A stretch of 5,698 nt of DNA from Actinomycetes bacterium (lineage in GTDB: Bacteria > Actinomycetota > CADDZG01 > JAHWKV01), in the NCBI GenBank assembly GCA_029263035.1, contig JAJCYF010000165.1, forward strand, positions 1 to 5,698, in the 5' to 3' direction. The translations under genes were made by a program, and so were the position numbers. Every line of letters starts with the position of its first letter. Positions within the stretch are counted from its first letter, which is position 1. Of this stretch, positions 1 through 5,349 are shown piece after piece. Below the pieces are notes generated by a model. It was given only the letters and a program-made list of their open reading frames with translations. It had not been told where the DNA came from and did not search any database.

Positions 1-11
1 CAGCACCATGG

Positions 12-1376
12 CTAAGGCACCTCGCCCAATAGCTTCTCCCTGAGGCGCACGACCTCGCCTATCACCAGCAGCGACGGTGATCCCAGGCCCGCCCGGGAGG
101 CCGCCTCCTCACTGCCATCCAGGTTGCCGACGACCACCCGCTGGTCCGGCCGCGTCCCGTTTTCGATCAGCGCCGCCGGGGTGCCGGGGCTCAGCCCTCC
201 CGCCAGCAGGCCATCCGAGATCTCCTTCAGGTTGTTGAGCCCCATCAGGACCACAATGGTCTCCACGCAGCCGGCCAGCGCCTTGAAGTCCACGGGCCTT
301 GGACCTCCCGAGTGCCCGGTGACCACGGCCAGCGACGAGGAGAACCGGCGGTCCGTCACCGGTATCCCGGCCGCGGCCGGTGCGGCTATCGCCGAGGTGG
401 GCGCCGGGATCACGGTGAACTCGATACCTGCGTCCACCAGAGCCTCCGCCTCCTCGCTGCCCCGGCCGAAGACGAACGGGTCGCCACCTTTAAGGCGCAC
501 CACATTGCGGCCCTCCCGCGCGAGCCGGATCAACATGGCGTTTATCTCCTCCTGCCGTGCGCTGTCGCCCCCCCTGGTCTTGCCGGCATAGATGGCCTGT
601 CTGCCCTCCACCAGCGACGGGTCGACCAGCCGGTCGTAGACCACCACGTCCGCCGCGTCCAGCGCCCGGCGGCCCTTGGTGGTGATCAGCCCCGGATCCC
701 CCGGCCCGGCTCCCACAATCCAAACGTGTCCCTCGGGGACCGCCCCGTCGAGAACCGCCCGGACGGAATCCTTGAGCTCATCGTGCCTGCCCCGGCGGAC
801 GAGGTCGATCAGGTCCGGCTTCAACGCCCGCTCCCAGCGCGCGGCCCACTCCCCGAAATCCACGGTGCGCTCGGCGATGGCCTCTTCACGAACCTGACCC
901 AAAAGATCCACCAGGACCCCGTACTCCTCGCCGAACTCCTGCTCCAGCCTGATGCGGATGCTCTTGGCCAGGGCGGGCGACCTCCCTCCGGTGGAGAGGG
1001 TTACCAGAAGGTCGCCCCGGCGAACTATCGACGGAACGGCAAAGTGGCAGTACCGGCTGTCGTCCACGGCGTTGAACAGGACCCCCTCGGCCTCCGCCTC
1101 GGCGTAAACCGTGGAGTTGACCGCTCCGTCGTCGGTGGCGGCGATCGCCAGGAACGAACCCTTCAGGTCGCCGGGTTGGTAGCCGCGCCGGACGAGGGTG
1201 ACCGCTCCCTGTGCAGCCAGCTCCTCGAGGGCGGCGTTGGGTGCCGGGTCGACCACCGACACATCGGCCCCGGCGTCCAGCAGGCCCCGGACCTTGCCCT
1301 CGCCGACGGCGCCGCCGCCGATGACCACGCACCGGCGCTGCCGAACCTCCAGCATCACCGGATATCCGAACGCCAT
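12..1376 (-). CDS. cysG: Siroheme synthase, precorrin-2 dehydrogenase/ferrochelatase fused to uroporphyrinogen-III C-methyltransferase
   Basis: This 454-residue protein has the full CysG architecture and is close to the length I recall for the E. coli enzyme (457). By family it converts uroporphyrinogen III to siroheme, the cofactor of sulfite and nitrite reductases. The methyltransferase half uses SAM twice, and the N-terminal half does NAD-dependent oxidation and iron insertion in the cytoplasm. Visible motifs are the Rossmann loop GGGAVGEGK (20-28), NAVDD with the presumed catalytic Asp105, and STGG (128-131). In the SUMT half they are VGAGPGDPGL (221-230), YDRLV (247-251), RLKGGDPFVFGRG (294-306), MGL (378-380) and ENGT (405-408). 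The ATG at 1376 has a strong GGAGGG site five bases upstream. Odd points are PAPTSA at 324-329, where SUMTs usually have PG(I/V)TS, and Thr129 where enteric CysG has the phosphorylated Ser128 (recalled alignment). No sulfite or nitrite reductase gene is in view, so the pathway served is not shown. Confidence 0.96.
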   Translation of the reverse strand: MAFGYPVMLEVRQRRCVVIGGGAVGEGKVRGLLDAGADVSVVDPAPNAALEELAAQGAVTLVRRGYQPGDLKGSFLAIAATDDGAVNSTVYAEAEAEGVLFNAVDDSRYCHFAVPSIVRRGDLLVTLSTGGRSPALAKSIRIRLEQEFGEEYGVLVDLLGQVREEAIAERTVDFGEWAARWERALKPDLIDLVRRGRHDELKDSVRAVLDGAVPEGHVWIVGAGPGDPGLITTKGRRALDAADVVVYDRLVDPSLVEGRQAIYAGKTRGGDSARQEEINAMLIRLAREGRNVVRLKGGDPFVFGRGSEEAEALVDAGIEFTVIPAPTSAIAAPAAAGIPVTDRRFSSSLAVVTGHSGGPRPVDFKALAGCVETIVVLMGLNNLKEISDGLLAGGLSPGTPAALIENGTRPDQRVVVGNLDGSEEAASRAGLGSPSLLVIGEVVRLREKLLGEVP

Positions 1377-1381
1377 CTGAT

Positions 1382-1387
1382 CCCTCC
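1382..1387 (-). promoter_or_regulatory. Ribosome binding site of cysG
   Basis: On the minus strand GGAGGG lies five bases before the ATG at 1376. It fixes the start at the first methionine rather than the in-frame Met8, and shows that cysG has a conventional leader, unlike the divergent gene. Confidence 0.8.
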
Positions 1388-1426
1388 GATTGCCAGGTTC
1401 CCGTTCTTCAAATGGTAGTCCGCGAT

Positions 1427-1442
1427 CGGCGCCCGCGCGCCG
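1427..1442. repeat. Short GC inverted repeat in the cysG leader
   Basis: CGGCGC and GCGCCG form a six-base-pair stem around a four-base loop. It lies about 50 bases upstream of the cysG start and, if transcribed, would be a hairpin in the 5' leader. In GC-rich DNA such stems arise easily, so a function is not claimed. Confidence 0.35.
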
Positions 1443-1472
1443 GGAATTCAGGGGCCTTTTGCCGGGAGTTCA
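1439..1472. repeat. Imperfect 12-bp direct repeat with a 22-bp period
   Basis: GCCGGGAATTCA (1439-1450) and GCCGGGAGTTCA (1461-1472) match at 11 of 12 positions. Their starts are 22 bp apart, two turns of the helix, so a protein could contact both on one DNA face. The second copy runs into GTTCATTTCGG (1468-1478), which resembles one unit of the Streptomyces PhoP (PHO box) consensus. The location is between cysG and its likely promoter, so this is a candidate regulator site for cysG. No identity for the regulator can be given. Confidence 0.4.
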
Positions 1473-1481
1473 TTTCGGTCC

Positions 1482-1498
1482 CCGGAGGGTTCCTCCGG
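1482..1498. repeat. Perfect 7-bp hairpin in the divergent intergenic region
   Basis: CCGGAGG and CCTCCGG flank a three-base loop (gtt on the plus strand). It has no following T run in either direction, so it does not look like an intrinsic terminator. It may be a leader hairpin for cysG if transcription starts upstream of it, or a palindromic protein site. Confidence 0.5.
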
Positions 1499-1500
1499 CT

Positions 1501-1566
1501 TTCAACTAACGTTGCCAAAGGTTTAACCGCCCTGAAACATGAGCTTGACCCGAAAGTAACTTTGCC
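1501..1566 (+). promoter_or_regulatory. Direct-repeat operator with 11-bp period (GlnR/PhoP-like)
   Basis: Reading the plus strand in 11-bp steps gives units that begin TTCAA (1501), TTGCC (1512), TTAAC (1523), GAAAC (1534), TTGAC (1545) and GTAAC (1556). The last four fit the published Streptomyces GlnR box, gTnAc-n6-GaAAc repeated twice, at 15 of 18 specified positions. An 11-bp direct-repeat spacing is how OmpR/PhoB-family winged helices bind, side by side on one DNA face. The array ends a few bases before the -10 box of the winged-helix gene at 1583 and also lies upstream of cysG, so it could control both. Which protein binds it (the neighbouring regulator, or a GlnR, PhoP or MtrA encoded elsewhere) cannot be decided from sequence. 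Confidence 0.6.
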
Positions 1567-1570
1567 GGCC

Positions 1571-1576
1571 TAGCCT
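1571..1576 (+). promoter_or_regulatory. Probable -10 element of a leaderless promoter
   Basis: TAGCCT fits the TAnnnT pattern and ends six bases before the ATG at 1583, the spacing at which transcription starts on the A of the start codon. No ribosome binding site precedes that ATG, in agreement with a leaderless mRNA. The only good -35 match, TTGACC (1545-1550), is 20 bases away, longer than the usual 17 or 18, and it is part of the repeat operator. The promoter may therefore depend on an activator. Confidence 0.5.
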
Positions 1577-1582
1577 GCGCAC

Positions 1583-1900
1583 ATGGAAGGCAACTCAAAC
1601 GGTAGTGCGGGGCGATGGTTTGAGTTGGGCTCGCTGGAGGTGGACCTGGAGTCCTACCGGGCGACACTTTCAGATAAACCTCTCGACCTGTCCCCCTCCC
1701 AGCTGGAGATGCTGGCAATCCTTCTATCCAATCTGGGAAGAGTCACATCCCGGGAGGAGCTGTCCCAGGCGGTTGGGCTGCGAAGGGGCCGCTCGGTGGA
1801 CGTGATGTTGTGCACCCTCAGAAAAGAACTGGGCCGGGATTTCATCAGGAACGTACGAAACCGGGGCTGGATAGTAGACCCGGAAATGCTGACCACCTAG
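1583..1900 (+). CDS. Orphan OmpR/PhoB-type winged-helix DNA-binding protein
   Basis: The 105-residue product is almost entirely one Trans_reg_C effector domain. The N-terminal strands span about residues 11-36, LDLSPSQLEMLAIL (34-47) is the first helix, and GRVTSREELSQAVG (52-65) is the following helix pair. RSVDVMLCTLRKELG (70-84) is the recognition helix with its VDV signature, and FIRNVRNRGWIVDP (87-100) is the C-terminal hairpin wing. There is no receiver domain, transmembrane segment or partner kinase, so it is not a normal response regulator and would not be controlled by receiver phosphorylation. The ATG at 1583 leaves ten residues before the domain and is preceded by a -10 box rather than a ribosome site. 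The 11-bp repeats directly upstream have the spacing used by this fold, so autoregulation and control of cysG are reasonable inferences. Domain identity is secure; targets are unknown. Confidence 0.88.
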   Translation: MEGNSNGSAGRWFELGSLEVDLESYRATLSDKPLDLSPSQLEMLAILLSNLGRVTSREELSQAVGLRRGRSVDVMLCTLRKELGRDFIRNVRNRGWIVDPEMLTT

Positions 1901-1910
1901 GGATGGCCGA

Positions 1911-1930
1911 AGGGGGGCCGAAGCCCCCCT
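1911..1930. terminator. Bidirectional hairpin terminator between convergent genes
   Basis: AGGGGGGC and GCCCCCCT form a perfect eight-base-pair stem with a four-base loop. It lies 10 bases after the stop of the winged-helix gene and 11 bases after the stop of the transporter operon. In the minus-strand transcript the loop is UUCG closed by a C-G pair, the exceptionally stable C(UUCG)G tetraloop; in the plus-strand transcript it is CGAA. Neither side has a U tract, as is common for terminators of high-GC actinobacteria. The position between two stop codons is the main support. Confidence 0.7.
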
Positions 1931-1941
1931 CCGCAGGGCTT

Positions 1942-2856
1942 CTAGATTAGGCCCTGAGCCTCCAGGAACTCCTGCGCAACATCCGAGGGCTCCTCTTTGT
2001 CGAGCTCCACCCTGGAGTTCATCTGGGTGATGTTCTCTGTGGTGAGCGCGTCGCTGACGCCGTTGAGCAAGCCGACAAGCTCCTCGTTGACGACCTCCTC
2101 CCGGACCAGCGGCGTGATGTGATCGGCCGCCTGCAGGTTCTGGTCATCCTCGAGTACAACAAACCCGCGGTCCTGGATAACGCTGGAGGTCGAGAACAGC
2201 AGCGCGACGTCGATCTCCCCGCCGTCCAGCGCGGCAACGGTCAGCGCACCGCCGGCGTCCAGCGGACGGAACTCCTCGAACGTGATGCCGTAGGTCTCCC
2301 GCAACCCGATCTCGCATAGGGGCCGCTCCGGGCACTCCGGGGGTCCGCCGAAGGTCAGCTCGCCGGCGATGGGCGCCAGGTCACTGACCTGTTCGAGGTC
2401 GCGGGCCTGGGCGGTTTCTTCGGTTACGACGATGGCGTTGGTGTCGTTGGCCTCACTCGGCTCAAGCAGGGCCAGCTCTTCTCCCAAAACGTCCCTGACC
2501 TTCGCTGCAGCCTCGGTAGCGTCCGACGATGGAGTGGCGTCGGGATCGAGGAACAGCAGCAGGGAGGTCAGGTACTCGGGCACCACGTCGATCTCGCCGT
2601 TGTTCAGCGCTGCCTGCGAGACGTCGCGGGCGCCGATATCCAGCTGCCGCTGAACGTTGTAGCCGGCGTTCTCCAGCACCTGCGCGTACATCTCGGCCAC
2701 AATCTGCGCCTCTGCGAAGGCTCCCGATACGCCGACGGTGATATCGCCCTTGTTCTCGGCTTCCTCGTCGGTGCCTTCTCCGGCGCACGCTGCCAGCAGC
2801 AGGGTCAACAAAAGGAGCCCCGCCAGCAGCGACTGTCTCAAAGTTGCCTTGATCAC
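1942..2856 (-). CDS. Glycine betaine/quaternary amine ABC transporter substrate-binding lipoprotein
   Basis: This 304-residue OpuAC-family protein should capture the osmolyte outside the membrane and deliver it to the permeases. Residues 1-24 form a lipoprotein signal peptide: positive Lys3 and Arg7, a leucine-rich core (10-21) and the lipobox LAAC with Cys24 as the acylated residue. Family features are GDITVGVSGAFAEAQIVAEMYAQ (start of the mature fold, from 37), DVVPEYLTSL (90-99), CPERPLCEIGLRETYGI (175-191) and GEIDVALLFST (213-223). The usual PEYTGT stretch of OpuCC/OsmF proteins reads PEYLTS here, so ligand preference is uncertain. GTG at 2856 is chosen because GGGAGG (2866-2861) lies four bases upstream; the in-frame ATG at 2868 contains that site and is the alternative. 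A longer upstream frame runs antiparallel in meaning through the permease gene and is not real. It is the last gene of the operon; length matches OsmF/OpuCC (about 305). Confidence 0.92.
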   Translation of the reverse strand: MIKATLRQSLLAGLLLLTLLLAACAGEGTDEEAENKGDITVGVSGAFAEAQIVAEMYAQVLENAGYNVQRQLDIGARDVSQAALNNGEIDVVPEYLTSLLLFLDPDATPSSDATEAAAKVRDVLGEELALLEPSEANDTNAIVVTEETAQARDLEQVSDLAPIAGELTFGGPPECPERPLCEIGLRETYGITFEEFRPLDAGGALTVAALDGGEIDVALLFSTSSVIQDRGFVVLEDDQNLQAADHITPLVREEVVNEELVGLLNGVSDALTTENITQMNSRVELDKEEPSDVAQEFLEAQGLI

Positions 2857-2868
2857 GTAACCTCCCAT

Positions 2869-2882
2869 GCGCCCTTGGGCGC
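2869..2882 (-). promoter_or_regulatory. Intercistronic hairpin before the binding-protein gene
   Basis: GCGCCC and GGGCGC make a perfect 14-base inverted repeat (RNA: five-base-pair stem, CAAG loop). It fills most of the 31-base gap between the second permease and the binding-protein gene and ends two bases before the GGGAGG ribosome site. Intercistronic stems next to binding-protein genes often stabilise that part of the mRNA so more binding protein than permease is made; that role here is inference. Confidence 0.5.
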
Positions 2883-2887
2883 GATCG

Positions 2888-3562
2888 TCATGAACTCGTC
2901 CTCGGCCGGGCCAGCCTCTCAACTCCGCCCATGAAAAGCTCGGTGAATATCGCCAGGATTGCAACCAGGATCGCTCCGCCCAGGATACGGGCGTCGTCCC
3001 GCACGGCAAAGCCGTCGATAATGTACCTGCCGAGGCCCCCACCGGCCACGATTGCCGCCAGAGTGGCCGTTGCGACCACCTCAACCGAAGCGGTCCGAAG
3101 CCCGACCATGACAACCGGGGCCGCCAGGCGCATCTCCAGGCGCCGGAGAATCTGGCGGTTGCCCATTCCCATCCCCCGTGCCGCCTCGACGAGGTCCCGG
3201 TCCACACCGGCCACCCCGATATAGGTGTTGGTCAGGATCGGGGGGATGGCCAGGGCGAAGAGCGCGATGAACGTCGGCCAGAATCCCAGGCCCAGGTTCA
3301 GCTTGATCGCTATGGGCAGGGCCAGTCCGAGGATGGCGAACGAAGGTATCGCCCTCCCGACGTTGGACAGGGTGACTACCAGGAAGCGGCCCTTCCCCGT
3401 ATGTCCGATTGCCATCCCAACCGGGATCGCCAGCGCGGCGGCACACATGACGGTGAAGACCGAGATCCGGACGTGCTCGTAGACCCGGTTGGGTATGCCG
3501 GCGGTGCCCGACCAGTTGGCGGCGTCGGTCAGCCAGACCAGGGCTTCCGCGACTACGCCCAC
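2888..3562 (-). CDS. Osmolyte ABC transporter permease (second permease)
   Basis: This 224-residue integral membrane protein belongs to the BPD_transp_1 family, OpuCB/OpuCD-YehW/YehY group. It would pair with the other permease to form the channel. Hydrophobic segments lie at about 32-52, 61-90, 93-114, 145-172 and 190-213. The cytoplasmic EAA loop that docks on the ATPase is VEAARGMGMGNRQILRRLEM (125-144). The start is the GTG at 3562, which has GGGAG five bases upstream and overlaps the end of the preceding permease by ten bases. The same frame is open far upstream, but that part is a shadow of the first permease. Its length is identical to that of its partner, although the two sequences differ clearly, so they are diverged paralogues. 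Which one corresponds to OpuCB and which to OpuCD cannot be settled here, so no symbol is given. Confidence 0.92.
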   Translation of the reverse strand: MGVVAEALVWLTDAANWSGTAGIPNRVYEHVRISVFTVMCAAALAIPVGMAIGHTGKGRFLVVTLSNVGRAIPSFAILGLALPIAIKLNLGLGFWPTFIALFALAIPPILTNTYIGVAGVDRDLVEAARGMGMGNRQILRRLEMRLAAPVVMVGLRTASVEVVATATLAAIVAGGGLGRYIIDGFAVRDDARILGGAILVAILAIFTELFMGGVERLARPRTSS

Positions 3563-4227
3563 TTCTTCTCCCTGCTCCACGGGGTCAGCACCCTCTGGAG
3601 CCCCAGCAGGCCCAGGTCCGCCGCCACCGCCAGCAGCACCGAAAGCACTGCCCCGACCACGATCGGGGTGGAGAAGAACCGCTGGATGCCCTGCAGGATG
3701 AAGGCACCGAGACCTCCCTTGCCGATCAGCGAGGTGACGGTGACCAGGCCGATGATCGTGACGGTGGCCACCCGGATGCCGGCCAGGATCACCGGAAAGG
3801 CCAGCGGCAGCTCCACCCTCCACAACATCTGCCGGGACGTGTAGCCCATCCCCCGGGCAGCCTCCCTGGTGTCGGGCGGAACCCCCTCCAGGCCGGCCAC
3901 CACGTTGCGAATGAGGATCAGGAGGGTGTAGCTGACCAGTCCGATCTCGGCGGTCAGAGTGGTCAGGCCGGTGTATGCGGTCAGGAACGCGAACAGGGCC
4001 AGGCTGGGGATGGTGTACAGGAATCCGGCAAACCAGGTGATCGGCGGATAGGCGCGGCGGTGGCGGTAGGCAAAGACGCCGGCGGGGATGGAGATCAGCA
4101 GCCCGATGGCAATGGCGAGGCCGGTCAGATAGGCGTGCTCCACCAGCTGCTCCCAGATACGGTCCAGGTTCCTGCCCACCCACTCGGGCCGGAAGAACGG
4201 CTCCTCGGTGGACTGGGCCAGTATCAA
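3553..4227 (-). CDS. Osmolyte ABC transporter permease (first permease)
   Basis: This 224-residue BPD_transp_1 permease has hydrophobic segments near 33-53, 62-86, 90-111, 144-170 and 183-210. The EAA loop is REAARGMGYTSRQMLWRVEL (121-140), and TIPSLALFAFL (72-82) and GKGGLGAFI (169-177) are typical of the glycine betaine/choline permeases. The start is a TTG at 4227 in a TTGA overlap with the stop of the ATPase gene, with GGGAG eight bases upstream, so it is probably translated by coupling to the ATPase. No ATG is available near the right N-terminus; translating from TTG leaves a 30-residue hydrophilic lead before the first membrane span. It acts in the cytoplasmic membrane together with the products of the flanking genes. 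Confidence 0.92.
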   Translation of the reverse strand: MILAQSTEEPFFRPEWVGRNLDRIWEQLVEHAYLTGLAIAIGLLISIPAGVFAYRHRRAYPPITWFAGFLYTIPSLALFAFLTAYTGLTTLTAEIGLVSYTLLILIRNVVAGLEGVPPDTREAARGMGYTSRQMLWRVELPLAFPVILAGIRVATVTIIGLVTVTSLIGKGGLGAFILQGIQRFFSTPIVVGAVLSVLLAVAADLGLLGLQRVLTPWSREKKWA

Positions 4228-5330
4228 GCGAGGATCTCCCGGCTGATCCGCTCCAGGTTGAGCACCCCGCGGTAACGCTGGCCCTCCCAGACCACCGCCG
4301 CCACCTGGGTCTCGGACGTGATCAGCGAGTCGAGTGCCTCCCTGAGCGAGCTGTCCGCCGTAACGAAGGCGCTGAACTTCTGAGCAGGCGCGTCCGACAC
4401 CCGGGCCTTGCCCTCCAGGGCCTGCCGGTCGACCCAGCCCAGCAGCTCGCCGTCTTCGACAACGCTGGTCCAGGTGGAGCCGGAGGACTCCATCACCTCA
4501 AAGGCCTTTTGCACCGGCTCGCCCGGCGCGACGACCGGGCCCTCCTCCACCTCGATCTCACTCACCTTGATGAGCGCCAGGCGCTTCAGGCCCCGCTCCG
4601 ACCCCAGAAACTCCCTCACGAAGTCGTTGGCCGGGTTGCGCAGGATCTCCTTGGGCGAATCGTACTGCTCCAGAATCCCGCCCACGTTGAGAATGGCTAT
4701 CCGGTCGGCCATCTTGATTGCCTCGTCGATGTCGTGAGTGACGAAGACGATGGTCTTGCGCAGGCGGTCCTGGATATCCAGGAACTGGTCCTGCAGGCGG
4801 GCCCGGACTATGGGGTCGACCGCTCCGAACGGCTCGTCCATCAACATAACCGGAGGATCGGCGGCGAGGGCCCGGGCCACCCCCACCCTCTGACGCTGGC
4901 CTCCGGAGAGCTCGCTCGGGTAGCGGGACAAAAGTTCAATGCTCAGCTCAAGCATGCCGGCCAGCTCGGTGACCCGGGACTTGACCCGGGAGTCCTCCCA
5001 ACCCAGCAGCTCGGGCACGGTGGCGATGTTCTGGGCGATGGTGCGATGCGGCATCAGGCCGATGGTCTGGATCACGTAGCCGATGCCGCGTCGAAGCTGC
5101 ACCGGGTCCTGCTCCATGACGTCCCTGCCGTCCACATAGATCTGCCCGGAGGTCGGTTCCACCAGCCGGTTGATCATCTTCATGGTCGTGGTCTTGCCGC
5201 AGCCGGACGGACCGACGAGGACCGCAGTCTCCCCCTCTTCAATCTCAAGATTGAGGTGATCTACTGCAAGGGACTGCGAGTTGGGGAACTGCTTGACCAC
5301 GTCTACCAGACGAATATGCGGTTCCCCCAT
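4224..5330 (-). CDS. opuCA: Osmolyte ABC transporter ATP-binding protein with tandem CBS domains
   Basis: This 368-residue protein matches the OpuCA/ProV class and powers the importer by ATP hydrolysis on the cytoplasmic face. Motifs are Walker A GPSGCGKTT (40-48), Q-loop Gln88 in YVIQTIGLMPH, signature LSGGQ (141-145), Walker B VMLMDE (161-166), D-loop GAVD (169-172) and the H-loop His199 in VTHD. The segment from about 251 to 368 is a tandem CBS pair. In OpuA-type relatives this part senses ionic strength, and in listerial OpuC it binds cyclic di-AMP; either is possible here but not shown. The ATG at 5330 is chosen because homology begins at MGEPHIRLVDV. It has no clear Shine-Dalgarno sequence, starts ten bases after the preceding gene, and is abutted by a hairpin. 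The upstream extension of the frame is a shadow. The symbol follows the B. subtilis name; proV would be equally defensible. Confidence 0.94.
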   Translation of the reverse strand: MGEPHIRLVDVVKQFPNSQSLAVDHLNLEIEEGETAVLVGPSGCGKTTTMKMINRLVEPTSGQIYVDGRDVMEQDPVQLRRGIGYVIQTIGLMPHRTIAQNIATVPELLGWEDSRVKSRVTELAGMLELSIELLSRYPSELSGGQRQRVGVARALAADPPVMLMDEPFGAVDPIVRARLQDQFLDIQDRLRKTIVFVTHDIDEAIKMADRIAILNVGGILEQYDSPKEILRNPANDFVREFLGSERGLKRLALIKVSEIEVEEGPVVAPGEPVQKAFEVMESSGSTWTSVVEDGELLGWVDRQALEGKARVSDAPAQKFSAFVTADSSLREALDSLITSETQVAAVVWEGQRYRGVLNLERISREILA

Positions 5331-5349
5331 GCCGGGGACTCTACCCGGC
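5331..5349 (-). promoter_or_regulatory. Hairpin over the translation start region of the ATPase gene
   Basis: On the minus strand GCCGGG and CCCGGC flank a seven-base loop, giving a six-base-pair stem. It contains the stop codon of the zinc-ribbon gene at the stem-loop boundary and ends directly against the ATG at 5330. Because no good ribosome site precedes that ATG, a ribosome finishing the upstream gene may be needed to open the stem. Translational coupling is an inference from this arrangement. Confidence 0.45.

Larger units (their letters stand above)
1408..1473 (-). other. Possible 21-codon leader ORF upstream of cysG
   Basis: An ATG at 1473 opens a 21-codon frame ending in TGA at 1408, 31 bases before the cysG start. 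A GGGGA stretch five bases upstream could act as a weak ribosome site and partly overlaps the 1482-1498 hairpin. The peptide has five arginines (4, 13, 15, 16, 18) and no cysteine, so it does not resemble the cysteine-rich leader peptides known upstream of some actinobacterial cys genes. It could equally be chance; the cysG transcription start is unknown. Confidence 0.15.

Noticed and set aside
1..9. An ATG on the minus strand at 9, just after the cysG stop, with GAGGT nine bases upstream.
   Set aside because: Only three codons are inside the window, too few to support a gene, although a downstream partner of cysG starting here is plausible.
312..1418. A 368-codon open frame on the plus strand opposite cysG.
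   Set aside because: It is antisense to a gene with every family motif intact, its translation resembles no protein I know, and long antisense frames are expected in GC-rich DNA.
1545..1576. A standard -35/-10 promoter pairing TTGACC with TAGCCT.
   Set aside because: The 20-base spacer is too long for a normal sigma-70-type promoter, so only the -10 element is annotated and the TTGACC is treated mainly as part of the operator.
2857..3207. N-terminal extension of the binding-protein frame.
   Set aside because: It overlaps the permease gene in another frame, is rich in Trp and Arg, and precedes a clear signal peptide with its own ribosome site.
3563..4183. N-terminal extension of the second permease frame.
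   Set aside because: It lies inside the first permease in another frame and reads as Pro/Gly/His-rich shadow sequence; a good ribosome site marks GTG 3562.
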